A DNA stretch of 64,000 bases. It comes from Impatiens glandulifera. Lineage: Eukaryota > Streptophyta > Magnoliopsida > Ericales > Balsaminaceae. The stretch is from the NCBI RefSeq assembly GCF_907164915.1, contig NC_061866.1, forward strand, positions 46,183,370 through 46,247,369. The letters run 5' to 3'. Both the position numbers and the translations under genes were made by a program. A model generated the notes under the pieces. The model made no database searches. It saw only the letters and a program-made list of their open reading frames with translations, and was not told the DNA's origin. Shown here piece by piece: positions 32,718 through 44,560 of this stretch (position 1 is the stretch's first letter; each line of letters begins with the position of its first letter).

Positions 32718-35579
32718 ATTCATTGCTTTATCTTCGTTAAGTATCTCGTGAAAAAGATTATCCCTTTACAAAATTGTTAATATTTCTCACATAAACAAAA
32801 ATTGTTCTGAACTCAGAACAAAAACGTAACAATCTTTCAAACATCAACTGTCCAATTACTTAGGAGTAGAGACTGTTTGTAAAGACAGACGTATATGACA
32901 TAGTGTCGTAGGCTCTTTCTTAATACGTAACCAAACACCGAACTCTTAAAAGAAATATCTGATTTTCTTTTCTTTAGTTTCTTTGGGAAAAAAACTAAAG
33001 TGACGACTCTCAAGTTAAATAAATCGATACATCCGCGAGTGTATCGATTTAAAATTTACGGGCCAATTCAAAAAGCCTATGCTAAAGAACTCTATTTTTG
33101 GTTTCTCATCCCTTTCCATTTTTTACGGGATGCACAGAAGGGTAAAACATGAGGTCGATAATTTCTAGATTGCACAAACTGTCCTTAAAGACAGGGTAAT
33201 TTTCTATTAGTAAAGTAGGAAAACAAAAAAGAACGTGTACATAATTATTTTTAAAAAGTGATTCAATATGAATCTTAATGTTACATTTCTTTTAATTCTT
33301 TCAAACCTGCATAATCGATAACCTTATGTGTACATTCGTGGCAGTAAGTGTTGAAATCGTTTGGCATCATATTTGGAACACACATAATTTATCTAGACTT
33401 CATCTACCATGTGTTGTTTCATACTTCTTGTTTCCTCTAAAATATATAATTTTGTTTTTTATGCCTACATACTTAGTTTTGTGCTACGAGAAACATTTCA
33501 TATTGCTTAAGTTTCATATTTCATTAATATTTGGAGCATAAAAACTCCAAAATTAAATATATCTGATTTATCATTATACTTACCTATAAAAATAAAAAAA
33601 TATATATAATTAATTTTTATTTAATAATAATAAACAAATATTTAATAAATAAAAATAAGTCCCTTTACTCTCAACTGGTGGATTATGTGAATGTGAAGTA
33701 GTGATTAATATATCTTTTTCCAGCTTTATCGCCCCTCCAAGTCTATTATTTTCAATTGATTTTTCTGAAATTTACATATTAGTATACTTGATATATCTTA
33801 ATGTGTAAGAAAATATTATCATTTTCAAATATCAGGCTTTAGATCACATACCACAATTCTTGAATTAACAATACTCTCCAATCCTATATTTTTGACTATT
33901 AGAATTTTGTCACACTATGTTGTATCTCTATTATACATGAGAAACTAATATATATGGATGAAGACTTTATTAGTTGCTTATGTATGATAAAATCCTAGTA
34001 TCCATGTTTTAGTTTGGACGCAATAATCTAACTCTACCAATATATGCATTGCAATGTCAAACATCTTTAACTTAGTTAATATACCAAATCAAATCAACCC
34101 AAACCGAAACTGATTCTCAACTAGATGTAAATGATTGAACTAACCGAATTCTTATATATTCCTTTATATTTATATAGTTTATTTTAATATTTACTAGGTT
34201 ATTATTAATTATTTTATTTTATAATTATTTATTTCAATATCCACACACCCAAAACAGAAACAAATATAATGTTTTAAATATTCCTTCATTGCAGATTTTA
34301 GGTTTCGTCTTCCTCCTGTTGTAGTGTGAGAGTGTTCTCATTCCTGTTTGATAGAAGGTTTAGAGTGATCTGAATGTATGTGTTAGTTCGAAGATCAACT
34401 TCTAATTTACATTTCTATACATTTTCTTCTATCAATTCGGTCTACTTTTACACAAGATCTGATGTTCATCATCTTTGTAGATGTTCTACATTTGAGTTCT
34501 ACTTTTGATTTTTGATTTCTTTAGTTAGATTTGATTGTAATTGCATTGCGTGCAAGTTTTAGAAAATTTTAAACAAGATCTGATGTTCATCATCTTTGTA
34601 GATGTTCTACATTTGAGTTCTACTTTTGATTTTTGATTTCTTTAGTTAGATTTGATTGTAATTGCATTGCGTGCGAGTTTTAGAAAATTTTAAACAAGAT
34701 CTGATGTTCATCATCTTTGTAGATGTTCTACATTTGAGTTCTATTTTTGATTTCTTTAGTTAGATTTGATTGTATACTTGAATTGCATTGGTTAAACTAA
34801 TTAATTAATCTATTTTCATTAGTTCTACATTTGATTTGCACCCTGTCGCACGTTCTGTTCTACGAACATGTCTTCATTTAGATTTTAGTTCATTTATGAG
34901 ATATGTTCTGTTGATAGAAGGTTTTATTTACTGTTTTCTGTTCTTCGACTTGACTCTTAGATCTGTTCAATTCATCTCTTATCACTAATTATTAATTTTT
35001 AGGTTTTCTGTTCTTCTCTGTCTTTTCAGTTTCATCTCCCTGTCTTTTCGGTTTCAACTTGACTTCACGCAGGTACGATCTCTTACCTTTAGGTAGATTT
35101 GATCCATGTTTTGGCTTCTTCAAGTTGATCCATGTTTTGGCTTCTTCAAGTATTAGGTTTAAGTTTCTCGTACAAATGTGTTTTAATTATGTTTTCTTCT
35201 TACTGTTCACAATGTTTTTGGCTTCTTCAAGTATTAGGTTTAAGATTCCCGCACAAATGTGTTTTAATTATGTTACTTCTTACTGTTCACCATGTTTTTG
35301 GCTTCTTCAATTATTAGGTTTAAGTTACCCGTACAAATGTGTTCCGATTATGTTTTCTTCTTACTGTTCACCATGTTTTTGGCTTCTTCATGTATTAGGT
35401 TTAAGATTCCCGTACAAATGTGTTTTAATTATGCTGTTCAGAGAATTCGATCGTAGTTTTCTTCTTCAATCCACTTCTAATACACATTATCTTGATATTT
35501 TTATGTATAGATTTAGAATTATAAACAGAATTAGTTACTTGACTATACAAGGAAATGAAACTTCCAAATCATATATAAT
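32718..35579 (+). repeat. Array unit 6 (2862 bp)
   Basis: Same left truncation as unit 5, three 121-bp subrepeats, and the full right end up to the array border. Confidence 0.92.
33326..33885 (-). pseudogene. Protein kinase pseudogene, array unit 6
   Basis: Same fragment and lesions as in unit 2. Confidence 0.72.
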
Positions 35580-35797
35580 GATATAATAACCAATCATTTA
35601 TTTTGACATATTTTTTCCTCTCATTTAGAGATGAAGTGTTAAGTGACCAGCCTAAAATTTATATCTCACTTTTGGATTTACATTTATCATTAGCAAATGA
35701 GATTTAAAGTTGAATGTAATCACCATTGACTTTTATTAAATATTTATATATATCAATAATTTTATTGGTATTAATTATTTTAAATTATTATACTATA

Positions 35798-35802
<5 letters not shown>

Positions 35803-35855
<53 letters not shown>
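35803..35855. repeat. (TA)n microsatellite
   Basis: Uninterrupted TA dinucleotides over about 53 bp. Confidence 0.95.
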
Positions 35856-35858
<3 letters not shown>

Positions 35859-36390
35859 CTATTTTTTAAAATTATATTATATATAAATCTATTTAAAACT
35901 TAATTTGAGATATATTTAAATAAAATAAATTATTATTTTTAATTATTTGTCAACCATTTATATTGAGGGGTAACTAATATTTTCTAACTAAAAAATAGTT
36001 AAAAATAAATTAATATTTTTAATTATTTATTTATATTTTATATTTAACAAAAAAAAAATGATAAATAATAGTTTTATATTGAAAAAATTGTTTTAACTAA
36101 TTAATAAAAATGTTCTAGTGTTAGTGTTGTTTGTGAATTTTATTTAAAAAAACAAAAAATCAAAATTTTATATGTATAAAAACAAAAAATGCATATACAA
36201 AATTATAAATAAACACATAAATCATAAGTGGTCTGATAATTAAAATGACATATTTCACAGTTGAGACAAGAGTTCGGATCTTTACAAATACAAATTTAAG
36301 TAAATTATATGTGTGGATAAGAGACCGGTAATAAATAAACGGTGGTTGATTTAACGCGGGATAAGAGAGTAACATTGGATTGTGAGGTCG

Positions 36391-36510
36391 ATTGAGATTG
36401 ATGTTTGGTTTGTCGAGAGATAAAATATCAGTAATAAATGATTGAGATTGATGTTTGGTTTGTCGAGAGATAAAATATCAGTAACAAATGATTGAGATTG
36501 GTGGTTGGAT
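36391..36510 (+). repeat. 50-bp tandem repeat, about 2.4 copies
   Basis: Units start ATTGAGATTGATGTTTGG at 36391 and 36441, with a partial copy at 36491. Confidence 0.88.
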
Positions 36511-36946
36511 TGCTTTATATTATCGTATTATATATATTCATTTTTTAAAATTATATAATGTATAACCATCTATTTAATTTTTTTTTTAAAATTTGCACTA
36601 ACTTGTATTATGTTCGCAACTATAATAACTTTTGAGCTATTGATATTCTCTTTAAGAACTCTCCCTACATCCATACTCTAGCTAAGTCATTATAGTGAAA
36701 ACGATTTAAGTTGGTTGAGTTTCTAAGATGTGAGAAACAAAGTTGGAATTTCTTTGTCTTCTATGAAGAGATATAGAAGGATGTGATGTGTTTTTTTACT
36801 TCTTGTTGAGAATATAATATATTTTGATTGTTTGCCTTTTTATTTATTTATTAATATAGTGTGATTCTTAACTCTCTATCAAAATATAAAATATATTAGA
36901 ATAATATCTTATAGCATAATCTAATATATAATATCTTATACTATAA

Positions 36947-36987
<41 letters not shown>

Positions 36988-37379
36988 AAGAATAATATTT
37001 GATCTATTTAATAATTATTATAATATTAAAAAAAAAAAAAGATAATTAGTATGGTTTGTAAATAATCTCAAACTAAGATACCGAATTAATTATAAAAAAA
37101 ATGCATAACTAATTTATTGAAATTAAAGTATAAAATTAAATAATACATAGTTTTAGTTATTAAAAATAAATAATTTTTTTTTTATTATTTCTGGCTGAGC
37201 CCAGCCCAAGAGATTAGGCCAATACTGATTTCAACCCAGCTAGAGTTTGAGGGAAAAGAAAAAGGGTCAAATTATAACAAGGGAAAGAGATGGAAGAGTC
37301 CTCGGTAAAAATAAAATAGAAGGTTAAACTGTGTTGTTTCACAAAACGTTTTGGAAAATGTATCTCTCTAAAAGGTCGC

Positions 37380-38760
37380 AGCTTTTCCTCTCCCTCCACG
37401 CAACAACTCTACATCTTCTTCCCCTTCTACTACCGAATTGATTCATTCAAGGGCTCAACTTTTTTTTTCTCTCTCTCTGTATCCCCAATTGATCTGAGAC
37501 GTTGATGAATACAAAGATCGGTGGATTGGGTGATGCAGATTCTAGGGTTCAGCTTTTTCCCTTTCTATATGCTCGTATCCCCATTTGATCTAATAATACT
37601 TTGATGAATACAAAGATCGGTGGATTGGGTGATGCAGATTCTAGGGATTCGATCTAATAAGACTCGTAAGTTCTTTAAGTTTTGTTTGTACCTTACTTAG
37701 TTCAAATATTTGTCAGATTCAATACCTTCTTTCCTGACCAAACCAAAATTATTGAATTGATACCCAACCTAACCTAATCTAAGCATGAATCTTATTAGTT
37801 TAGTTAGACCCACTTTTATACCTGGATAGAAACCCATTTAAAGCAGAAATTGTTTTTGAATATTAAGGAAAGTTTGTTTCTCATCATTCATTCAGATGTT
37901 TGCTCCATTCTTTTTTCAGCCAAATCAGTGCTACCTAATTAATTAAACTTCTTTTCCACACAAATCTTAAGTTTACAATATGTTTTGATTTACAAGTTCC
38001 TTCAAAACATTTGTTTTTAGTCCTGTCACAGTTCTTTGCCTCCAAAACTTAAAGGGCTTACACACTACTTTTTCATACAAATCTTGAGTTTTGAAAAGAA
38101 TGTTTTGATTTACAAGTTGAAGTTCCTTCAAAACAGTTGTTGAAATTCATCTGAGTTGGAATCTTCATTCAATATATAATATCTAGCTATTTTTAATGTT
38201 TTTTTTTGTCAACCATGGTTTATTCTCTATACGAGGTTAGTAGTGCGTGGGGATTGAATTGGAGACAATAATGTTTTTAATTGTTTTAATATGCTAGATT
38301 TTAATATGTATTGGATATTGGTTTTGCTAATTGGGTGAAACCAACATCTTTGGCTGGCTCATGTAAGCTCTAATTCAAGATTGTTTTTTTTTTTTTATAT
38401 ATATCTTAATGCAACTGCTTTCTAGATTCATATGTAACCACACTGCCAATGGAAAGTCGTTATCTTTTTTCAATACAAACATTTTATTTTTCATGTGAAC
38501 AGTTCTAAAATCGTGAATCACTCATGTTCCATAGTTACTGCAGGCTCAAACTTGGACTAATCCAATCCTGATTCGATCATCACGGTGTTATTCTCTATTT
38601 CAGGTACATGATTCTTGAAAGTATCCATTCCGTAAGTATTTAATTCAAGGATAATTGTTTTGAAACTTTCAGATCAAAATGGGGACCAGGGTTCGGGCCA
38701 ATCGATTGAAGTCTCAACCATGGTAAATAATAAGGCGGTCATCTATGAGGAAATCATACA
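37380..38760 (+). other. Transcript-like region with plausible splice signals, no long ORF
   Basis: A CT-rich leader-like stretch (about 37430-37490), a donor-like CTCGTAAGTTC near 37675, and TTTCAG acceptors before 38600 and 38669. The piece after 38669 starts ATGGGGACCAGGGTTCGG and ends CCATGGTAAAT, like a small first coding exon (MGTRVRANRLKSQPW). No continuation is visible. Its counterpart lies inverted near 44.65 kb. It could be the 5' part of a gene or a non-coding RNA. Confidence 0.35.
37502..37646 (+). repeat. 46-bp direct repeat, 99 bp apart
   Basis: A 46-bp block containing ATACAAAGATCGGTGGATTG occurs at 37502-37547 and 37601-37646 without visible differences. Confidence 0.9.
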
Positions 38761-39135
38761 CAATTGATCTGATCGGGTAATTCACTTACTAAGAGTATTT
38801 TTTATTATTAGGATAGTTCCTGAAATTTCATTAGTTTTTTGTTTATGAAATTCGATTATAAACTAGAATTTGCTTAAAAGAAATGTTGATCAAGTGTCTT
38901 GGAGTGCCTGCCTACTCTTGATAGTGTTTGCCTCCCTGCACCTCGAGGTTAATTTATTTGTTATAAAAACTAAATCCTAAATTTTGATTGATTCATCCAT
39001 CCATCCTGTTTCTTTTGCTGAAAAATATAGTTGGAAAGTATTATACCGCCATACAAACATCCATCTATTATACAGGGGGAAAATTATGATTTTGACATGT
39101 TATGGAAGCCAATGCTACCTATATATGATTTTGAC

Positions 39136-39285
39136 ATATAAATATTTTATAAATACTGAAATTTTAGAGAAATAAAAAAAAAATGAACAAAAATTATAAA
39201 AATCCAAACTTTTAGGTTGATAATGACATTTTTTTTTTTTTATAAATTTTACCTAATGGTTGATATGTTTATTTTGTAATCTTGA
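39136..39285 (+). repeat. Dispersed repeat, pair of 53345-53505
   Basis: Both copies share TAAATATTTTATAAATACTG, AAATTTTAGAGAAATAAA and GTTGATATGTTTATTTT in the same order. Confidence 0.8.
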
Positions 39286-39630
39286 AATTTATTAATTAAA
39301 ATAAAAAATGAATTTAAAATTAAATTTTTATTTATATATAAAATATTATAATAATTAAAATTATTAAAAACTTAAATAATTTGGTCAAAGAAATAATTAA
39401 ACCTAAAATGTTGCATTTTGAATTATCTTTTATCTATCAACATTAAATGGCTGTACATCTTTATTAATATTTAATTTTCCAATATGAACCTCGATTAGAT
39501 TACAATTATGTAAGTGCTGTACAACTGGATATATATTTTATTTTATTTTTGCAATGCATTATCTCGGGCTCTATTATTATTATTATATAAAAAGCAGTTT
39601 ATGATATATGGTGGTCAAACTCAAACTGCT

Positions 39631-39634
<4 letters not shown>

Positions 39635-39669
<35 letters not shown>
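39635..39669 (+). repeat. (CT)n microsatellite
   Basis: About 17 CT dinucleotides in a row. Confidence 0.95.
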
Positions 39670-39674
<5 letters not shown>

Positions 39675-39764
39675 TCATCTCTCATAACCCTAGATGGTTC
39701 TCTCCCAAAGTTCAAACCTTTTCTTTGAGGATTCATATATCCTATAGCCTGGATAATCTTATGT

Positions 39765-40405
39765 GTAAGTTTACTTCTTTCCTTCTTTCTTTTCTTTGAA
39801 GCTTCATACATATAATCATCATCAGATCTATTTCTTTAAGGATTCATTCATGTACTCGGATCTATATCTCCAATAGCCCGGAGAATAGTATGTGTAAGTT
39901 TCTTTCTTTCTTTCTTTGAAGCTTCATACATATAATCATCATCAGATCTATTTCTTTCAGGATTCACTCATGTACTCGGATCTATATATCTCCTATAGCC
40001 CAGAGAAACATATTTGTAAGTTTCTTTCTTTCTTTCTTTGAACCTTTATACATATAATCAGATCAATTAGCCAAGATAATATTGATCAATTAGCCAAGAT
40101 AATATTGGTTGTAAGTTTCGTTCTTTGAACCTTTATACATATAATCAGATCTATTTCTTTCAGATCTATTTCTCCTATAGGCAAGATAATATTAGTTGAA
40201 AGTTTCGTTCTTTGAACCTTTATACATATAATCAGATCTATTTCTTTGAAAGTTTCGTTCTTTGAACCTTTATACATATAATCAGATCTATTAGCCAAGA
40301 TAATATTGGTTGTAAGTTTTGTTTCTTTGAACCTTTAAACACATAATCAGATCTATTTCTCCTATAGCCAAGATTATATTAGTTGTAAGTTTCGTTCTTT
40401 GAACC

Positions 40406-40445
<40 letters not shown>

Positions 40446-40700
40446 CAGATCTATTTCTCCTATAGCCAAGATTATATTAGTTGTAAGTTTCTTTCTTTGA
40501 ACCATTATATCTATTTCTCCCATAATAGCCTAGTGAATCTTAGTTTAAAGTTTTGATCTTTCAACCTTTATTCATATATCAGATCTATTTCTCCTATAGC
40601 CCAGAGGATCTCAGTTGTGAGTTTCTTTCTTTGAACCTTTACACATATCCCCAGATCTATATCTACAATAGCAAGATCTATATCTACAATAGCAGATAAA
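39765..40700 (+). repeat. Degenerate minisatellite, 60-125 bp period, with splice-like motifs
   Basis: About ten irregular copies built on TTCTTTGAACCTTTATACAT, ATAATCAGATCTATTTC, TCCTATAGCC and TTGTAAGTTTC. Several copies keep TTTCTTTCAG before the middle part and GTAAGTTT at its end. A (TA)n lies inside at about 40410-40442. One reversed and one direct partial copy lie at 42790-42960. Confidence 0.85.
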
Positions 40701-40774
40701 CATTGTTTCAACAGTAGTTTTTTTATATGAACTAGTATTTATGGAAAGTAGTATGTTTCTAAACATTACATTTC

Positions 40775-41500
40775 TTTGAATTCATTCAAAATCTCCATTA
40801 TAGTCGGCCTGAATTTTACTATCGGATTCACACATCGTTTTGCAAGAATTGATATTTTTTTCGCTGCTTCTGTAGAACATCCATTATCCATCCATGCCTT
40901 GTTTACCACATGTTTTGTCGAATTTCTTGCTTCCACTGAAATGTGTTGATTTGATTTTTTGCTTACATGCTTAGTTGAGCTTTGTGGTGCGATACCGATT
41001 TCTTCGGTGTCGAACTTCATTAGAATTTGGAGCATCATTACTCCAAAGCTATATATGTCGGATTTATCTGTGGATTTTGCTGTAAAAATAATAAAATATA
41101 TCATCAATTTCTATTTATTAAAAATAAATCAATATTTAATAAATGAAAGTAATTCAAACATACCTTCCCCTGGGCGATACTGGGACTTCCACTGGGCGAT
41201 ACTGGGACTTCCACTGGGCGATACTGGGATGTTGTTGTTCCTATTGGGTCTCCCATCTTGATAGCTCCTCTAAAGTCAATTAGTTTTACTTCATTTTTCT
41301 GCAATTTAGGTGTTAATATATATTTACTATATATCTTAATGTTTTAAAAAATCAAACTTTATCAAACATAACATTGTCAACATTGTCAGGCTTCAGATCA
41401 CACATAACAAATCTCCAATTAACAAGGCATTGCAAACTTCTGCAATTCCTGTTAAAATTTCTTCTAATCTGTCCCATCCTTCATTATATAAATCTATAAA
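40775..41500 (-). pseudogene. Receptor-like kinase pseudogene, left arm of the inverted repeat
   Basis: Kinase pieces in order on the minus strand: FVMCDLKPDN (catalytic loop, about 41375-41410), KLIDFRGAIKMGDP (activation loop, exon 41298-41164, Gly of DFG replaced), SQYRPVE, then exon 41079-40775 with DKSDIYSFGVMMLQILMKF and RCVNPIVKFRPTIMEILNEF. Splice sites look usable (AAG/GTATG at 41164; TTTTTACAG at 41080). The N-lobe is missing, a 22-bp triplication disrupts the APE region, and frames break at the catalytic loop, so it is not an active kinase. Confidence 0.82.
41168..41232. repeat. 22-bp triplication in the kinase relic
   Basis: TGGGCGATACTGGGACTTCC is repeated head to tail, with a third copy ending in GGGATG. 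It duplicates the APE-motif codons out of frame (22 is not a multiple of 3). Confidence 0.9.
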
Positions 41501-41779
41501 TGAAAAATTATCATATTAATTTTCTATATTATTAATAAATCTGAAAATATAATTATATTTACTTTTTTATTTTTTAGATTTTCTCCTAAGCTTGAATTCA
41601 GCAATTCAAGAACTAAAACGTTATGGTTTTCGCCTCTGTAGAAACTTTCATAGACAAAACAATAACGTTCTAGTTATGATATTGTTAACTTTAAGCTTGG
41701 GAGAAAAGGTAAAAAAGTAATATAATTATATTTTTCAATTTATTAATAATATAGAAAATTAATATGATAATTTTTCATT

Positions 41780-42412
41780 TTTGTAGATTTACATAATGAA
41801 GGATGGGACAGATTAGTAGAAATTTTAACAGGGGAGTTTGCAATGCCTTATTAATTTGGGATTTGTTATGTGTGATCTGAAGCCTGAAAATGTTATGTTA
41901 GATTTTTTAAAACATTAAGATATTGTAAATATCCTAAATTTTAGACAAATCAAGTAAAATTGATAAATTTTGGAGGGGCCATCGTGATGGGAGACGACAT
42001 AGTAAAAACTACTTCTTAGTATCGCCCAGTGGAAAAGTCCGACTTATTTTCATTTATTAAATGTTAATTTATTTTTAATAAATAAAAATTGATAATATAT
42101 TTTATTATTCTTACAAGAAAGTCTACGGATAAGTCAGACATATACAATTTTTGAGTTCTAATGCTTCAAATTTTAATAAATTACGCACTGAAGAAATTGG
42201 AAACGCACATAAGAGCTAAGTATGTAGTTTAAAAATCAATTCAACACATATCAGAGGAAGCCATAAAATAAAATAAAAAAACATGGCGTAGACAAGGTAT
42301 GGATGAATAATGGATGTTCAACTGAAGTTACGAAAATAATTTGTGTGAATTAAGCAAAAAATCTAAGACCCACAATTATGAAGATTTTGAATGAACTAAA
42401 AGAAATGTAAAT
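41780..42412 (+). pseudogene. Receptor-like kinase pseudogene, right arm of the inverted repeat
   Basis: The plus-strand counterpart of the left arm, transcribed away from it. It has FVMCDLKPENVMLD (about 41862-41905), INFGGAIVMGDD, a stop in place of the residue before YRPVE, and a tail matching the left arm with frame breaks. It is more decayed than the left copy. Confidence 0.78.
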
Positions 42413-43282
42413 TTGGATTTTTATACAATCTTAAAACATAACTAGTTCTATATTTTTTTTTTAAATGTTTAGTTCAATATTACTTGCTATAAAAAACTAA
42501 TGTGGAAGTAATGTTTCTTGATTACGAGTATTTTGAAAGGGATGGTAGTGTATAATGATGATGATTAAAGATATTGAAAAATGTTGATACATAATGGTAA
42601 GGTGGTAAGGTGGACAAGTAAGGTAGAATAGAAAAATAAAAAAAATATATGTATAATATAAAACATGTTGGGGATAAACAGATCGGTAAACTTTGTCTAT
42701 GAAAAAATATAAGATTGAAAAAAGTAGAAATTTAGCAATTTACCAAATTAAAAGAGAACTGGTATAGTAGATATAGATTTGGGGATACGATTAAAAGTTC
42801 AAAGAACGAAACTTACAACTAATATTCTCTTGGCTATGGGAGAAATAAATCTGAAAGAATTACATATGATTATGTTCTTTGAACCTTTATACATATAATC
42901 AGATCTATTTATTTCAGGATTCATTCATATTCCCATATCTATATTTATAGATATTTGAATTATTTCAGATATAAATTATTTCATGTAAGCAGTGGTAAAT
43001 TAATTGTTTTGTGTTGGTGTTTTCATAAATCAGTTTTTGAATATAGAAATTTTTGGATCAATAGCTTTTGAGATTTGTGTACCTATACTTCACCAACTAG
43101 CGGAAAGTCCTAGTTAAACAACTGAAAATTGACATATAAACAAACTGTCCAGCTTCTTGATTCATAATTCAGCATTATGTTTGAATTATATTCATACAAG
43201 GAGAATTGCGGTAAAAAAACATTGAAATGATAGCTCTCAAGCAAAAGTAAAACGAAAAGTTAAAAAAACAATAGGAAGATGA

Positions 43283-43790
43283 TTAGATTAGAAGAGATCC
43301 ATTCAGCCGTGCGAAGAAGCAACCACTGCAGAATTCAAATATTCCGGAAGAAAAAGAAGAATAAAGAGAGATGAGTTTATTTTTAAGCGGCGCCGGAGGC
43401 AGTTTAAATAATGTTGTCGCTGTCGTTGTATCATTGGAATCAGTCTGATTCTCCATATCCACCGTCACTACAGCCATAACCGTCTGTTCCCTCGCTTGCG
43501 TATTACGTTTCAGTTGTTGAAGCAACAGTCGTGGATTTTAAAATCGGTTGACGTCAAAAACCTCCAACACCAGGCATTACTATAAATTGCCCTTTCTGTA
43601 TATTAAATTAAAGAATATTTGGAATGATATATGAATTAGTGAAAGATCAAGTTTTTCACTGATAAAAATGATAGAGGTTAGGATTTTGAGATGATGATAG
43701 AACAATAAGATTTAAAACCGTTAGTAAGAGAATATTACGAAACAAACCTCCAACAAATCTGGTATCCCGTCGTTCTTCTTTTCCATAGTT
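43283..43790 (-). other. Possible small gene or captured gene fragment, unrecognised
   Basis: A start-like ATG near 43787 reads MEKKNDGIPDLLE and is followed by GAG/GTTTG, a possible donor. An 80-residue frame at 43525-43283 begins MLQQLKRNTQAREQ and is less AT-rich than its surroundings. I could not join them into one clean frame and recognise no domain. A CACTA-like end lies on the upstream side. Confidence 0.25.
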
Positions 43791-44019
43791 TTGGAATCGA
43801 GAAGACAGACGATGGTTCCTTGACAACTAAAATAAACCCTCTGGAGTTACAAGAGAATACAAGAGATAGAATGAAACCTAAAATACTACTGTTCATAGAC
43901 TTTACCTTGAAACCCTAAAGTATGGCGGCCAACCTTGAACTTAACTTAAGTGAATGAAAAACATAAGGGAAATGAAACATTAGAAGAGAGACAAATACAA
44001 GAGAGAAAACTAAGGGGTG

Positions 44020-44130
44020 CCGCGATTGGTATAAAAACCAATGGCTATTATTAAGGTAATAACTATTGGTTTTCAAACTAAAATAGCTATTGGTCTTTAA
44101 CCCAATGGGTAAAACTCTTTTTTACTAGTG
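44020..44130 (-). mobile_element. CACTA-like transposon end with subterminal repeats
   Basis: Read on the minus strand from 44130: CACTAGTAAAAAAGAG, followed by several copies of CCAATRGCTATT-type motifs in both orientations. CACTA ends plus short subterminal repeats are the signature of En/Spm-type elements. The partner end and the 3-bp target duplication were not found. Confidence 0.4.
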
Positions 44131-44349
44131 AGAGAAGTATGTTTATATGAAGTATATGTTAAAGTATATGTTAAACATAACTATAACTAGTGTTATATGG
44201 CTTCCGTTTATGATATGAGTATTAATAGATCTTATTGTTTGAGTTTGAGCAGTATGTTTACTCGTTTGAGTAGTACTTAAAATATATTAATAGGGATATG
44301 AAAATTGAAATACAATGTTTCTTTTATTGATGTTTCTTTTAAGGGATTA

Positions 44350-44560
44350 AACTTACATTTTTTACAAATTAGTTTCATATTTAAATTAAATTTTATTTGA
44401 AATTGAAATTTAATTCTTAAAACAATTAGTTAAATTCTCGTAACTCATTTTTGTCAATCAGAAAACAATTATTAATAATTTCTTTTAATTAAATTCGATT
44501 CCAATCGAATTTTGGAAAGTAAAAATTAATGAAATGTAATGAAATATACTGAAAAAAAAC
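44350..44560 (-). repeat. Reverse copy of the dispersed repeat at 16341-16530
   Basis: Shows the same ordered landmarks as the copy near 16.4 kb when read on the minus strand. Confidence 0.55.

Larger units (their letters stand above)
18105..35579 (+). repeat. Tandem array of six 2.5-3.2 kb units
   Basis: Six head-to-tail units start near 18105, 20649, 23817, 26863, 30008 and 32718. They share long identical stretches; most differences are single bases plus a few block gains or losses. Each unit reads, in order: an LTR-like section with a conserved hairpin, a degenerate kinase pseudogene on the minus strand (largely missing from unit 1), an AT-rich section, two or three 121-bp repeats, and four to five 81-bp repeats. 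Units 5 and 6 share the same loss of about 320 bp at their left end. The array starts and stops within the same short motif (ATATAAT). Confidence 0.95.
35580..37180. other. AT-rich spacer right of the array
   Basis: No gene. Includes a (TA)n tract, a 50-bp tandem repeat and a possible SINE-like stretch (36218-36380) with GTGGTCTGATAATTAAAATG and a box B-like GAGTTCGGATC; the last is weak. Confidence 0.5.

Noticed and set aside
21573..33541. 71-residue plus-strand frames repeated in array units
   Set aside because: They are antisense to the kinase pseudogene on the minus strand, which explains the sequence better.
20208..35586. Frames of 60-181 residues in each array unit as proteins
   Set aside because: They arise from the 81-bp repeat, lack any known domain, and differ in start and frame between units through single-base gains and losses.
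39599..39811. Glu/Arg-rich minus-strand frame
   Set aside because: Made by the (CT)n microsatellite.
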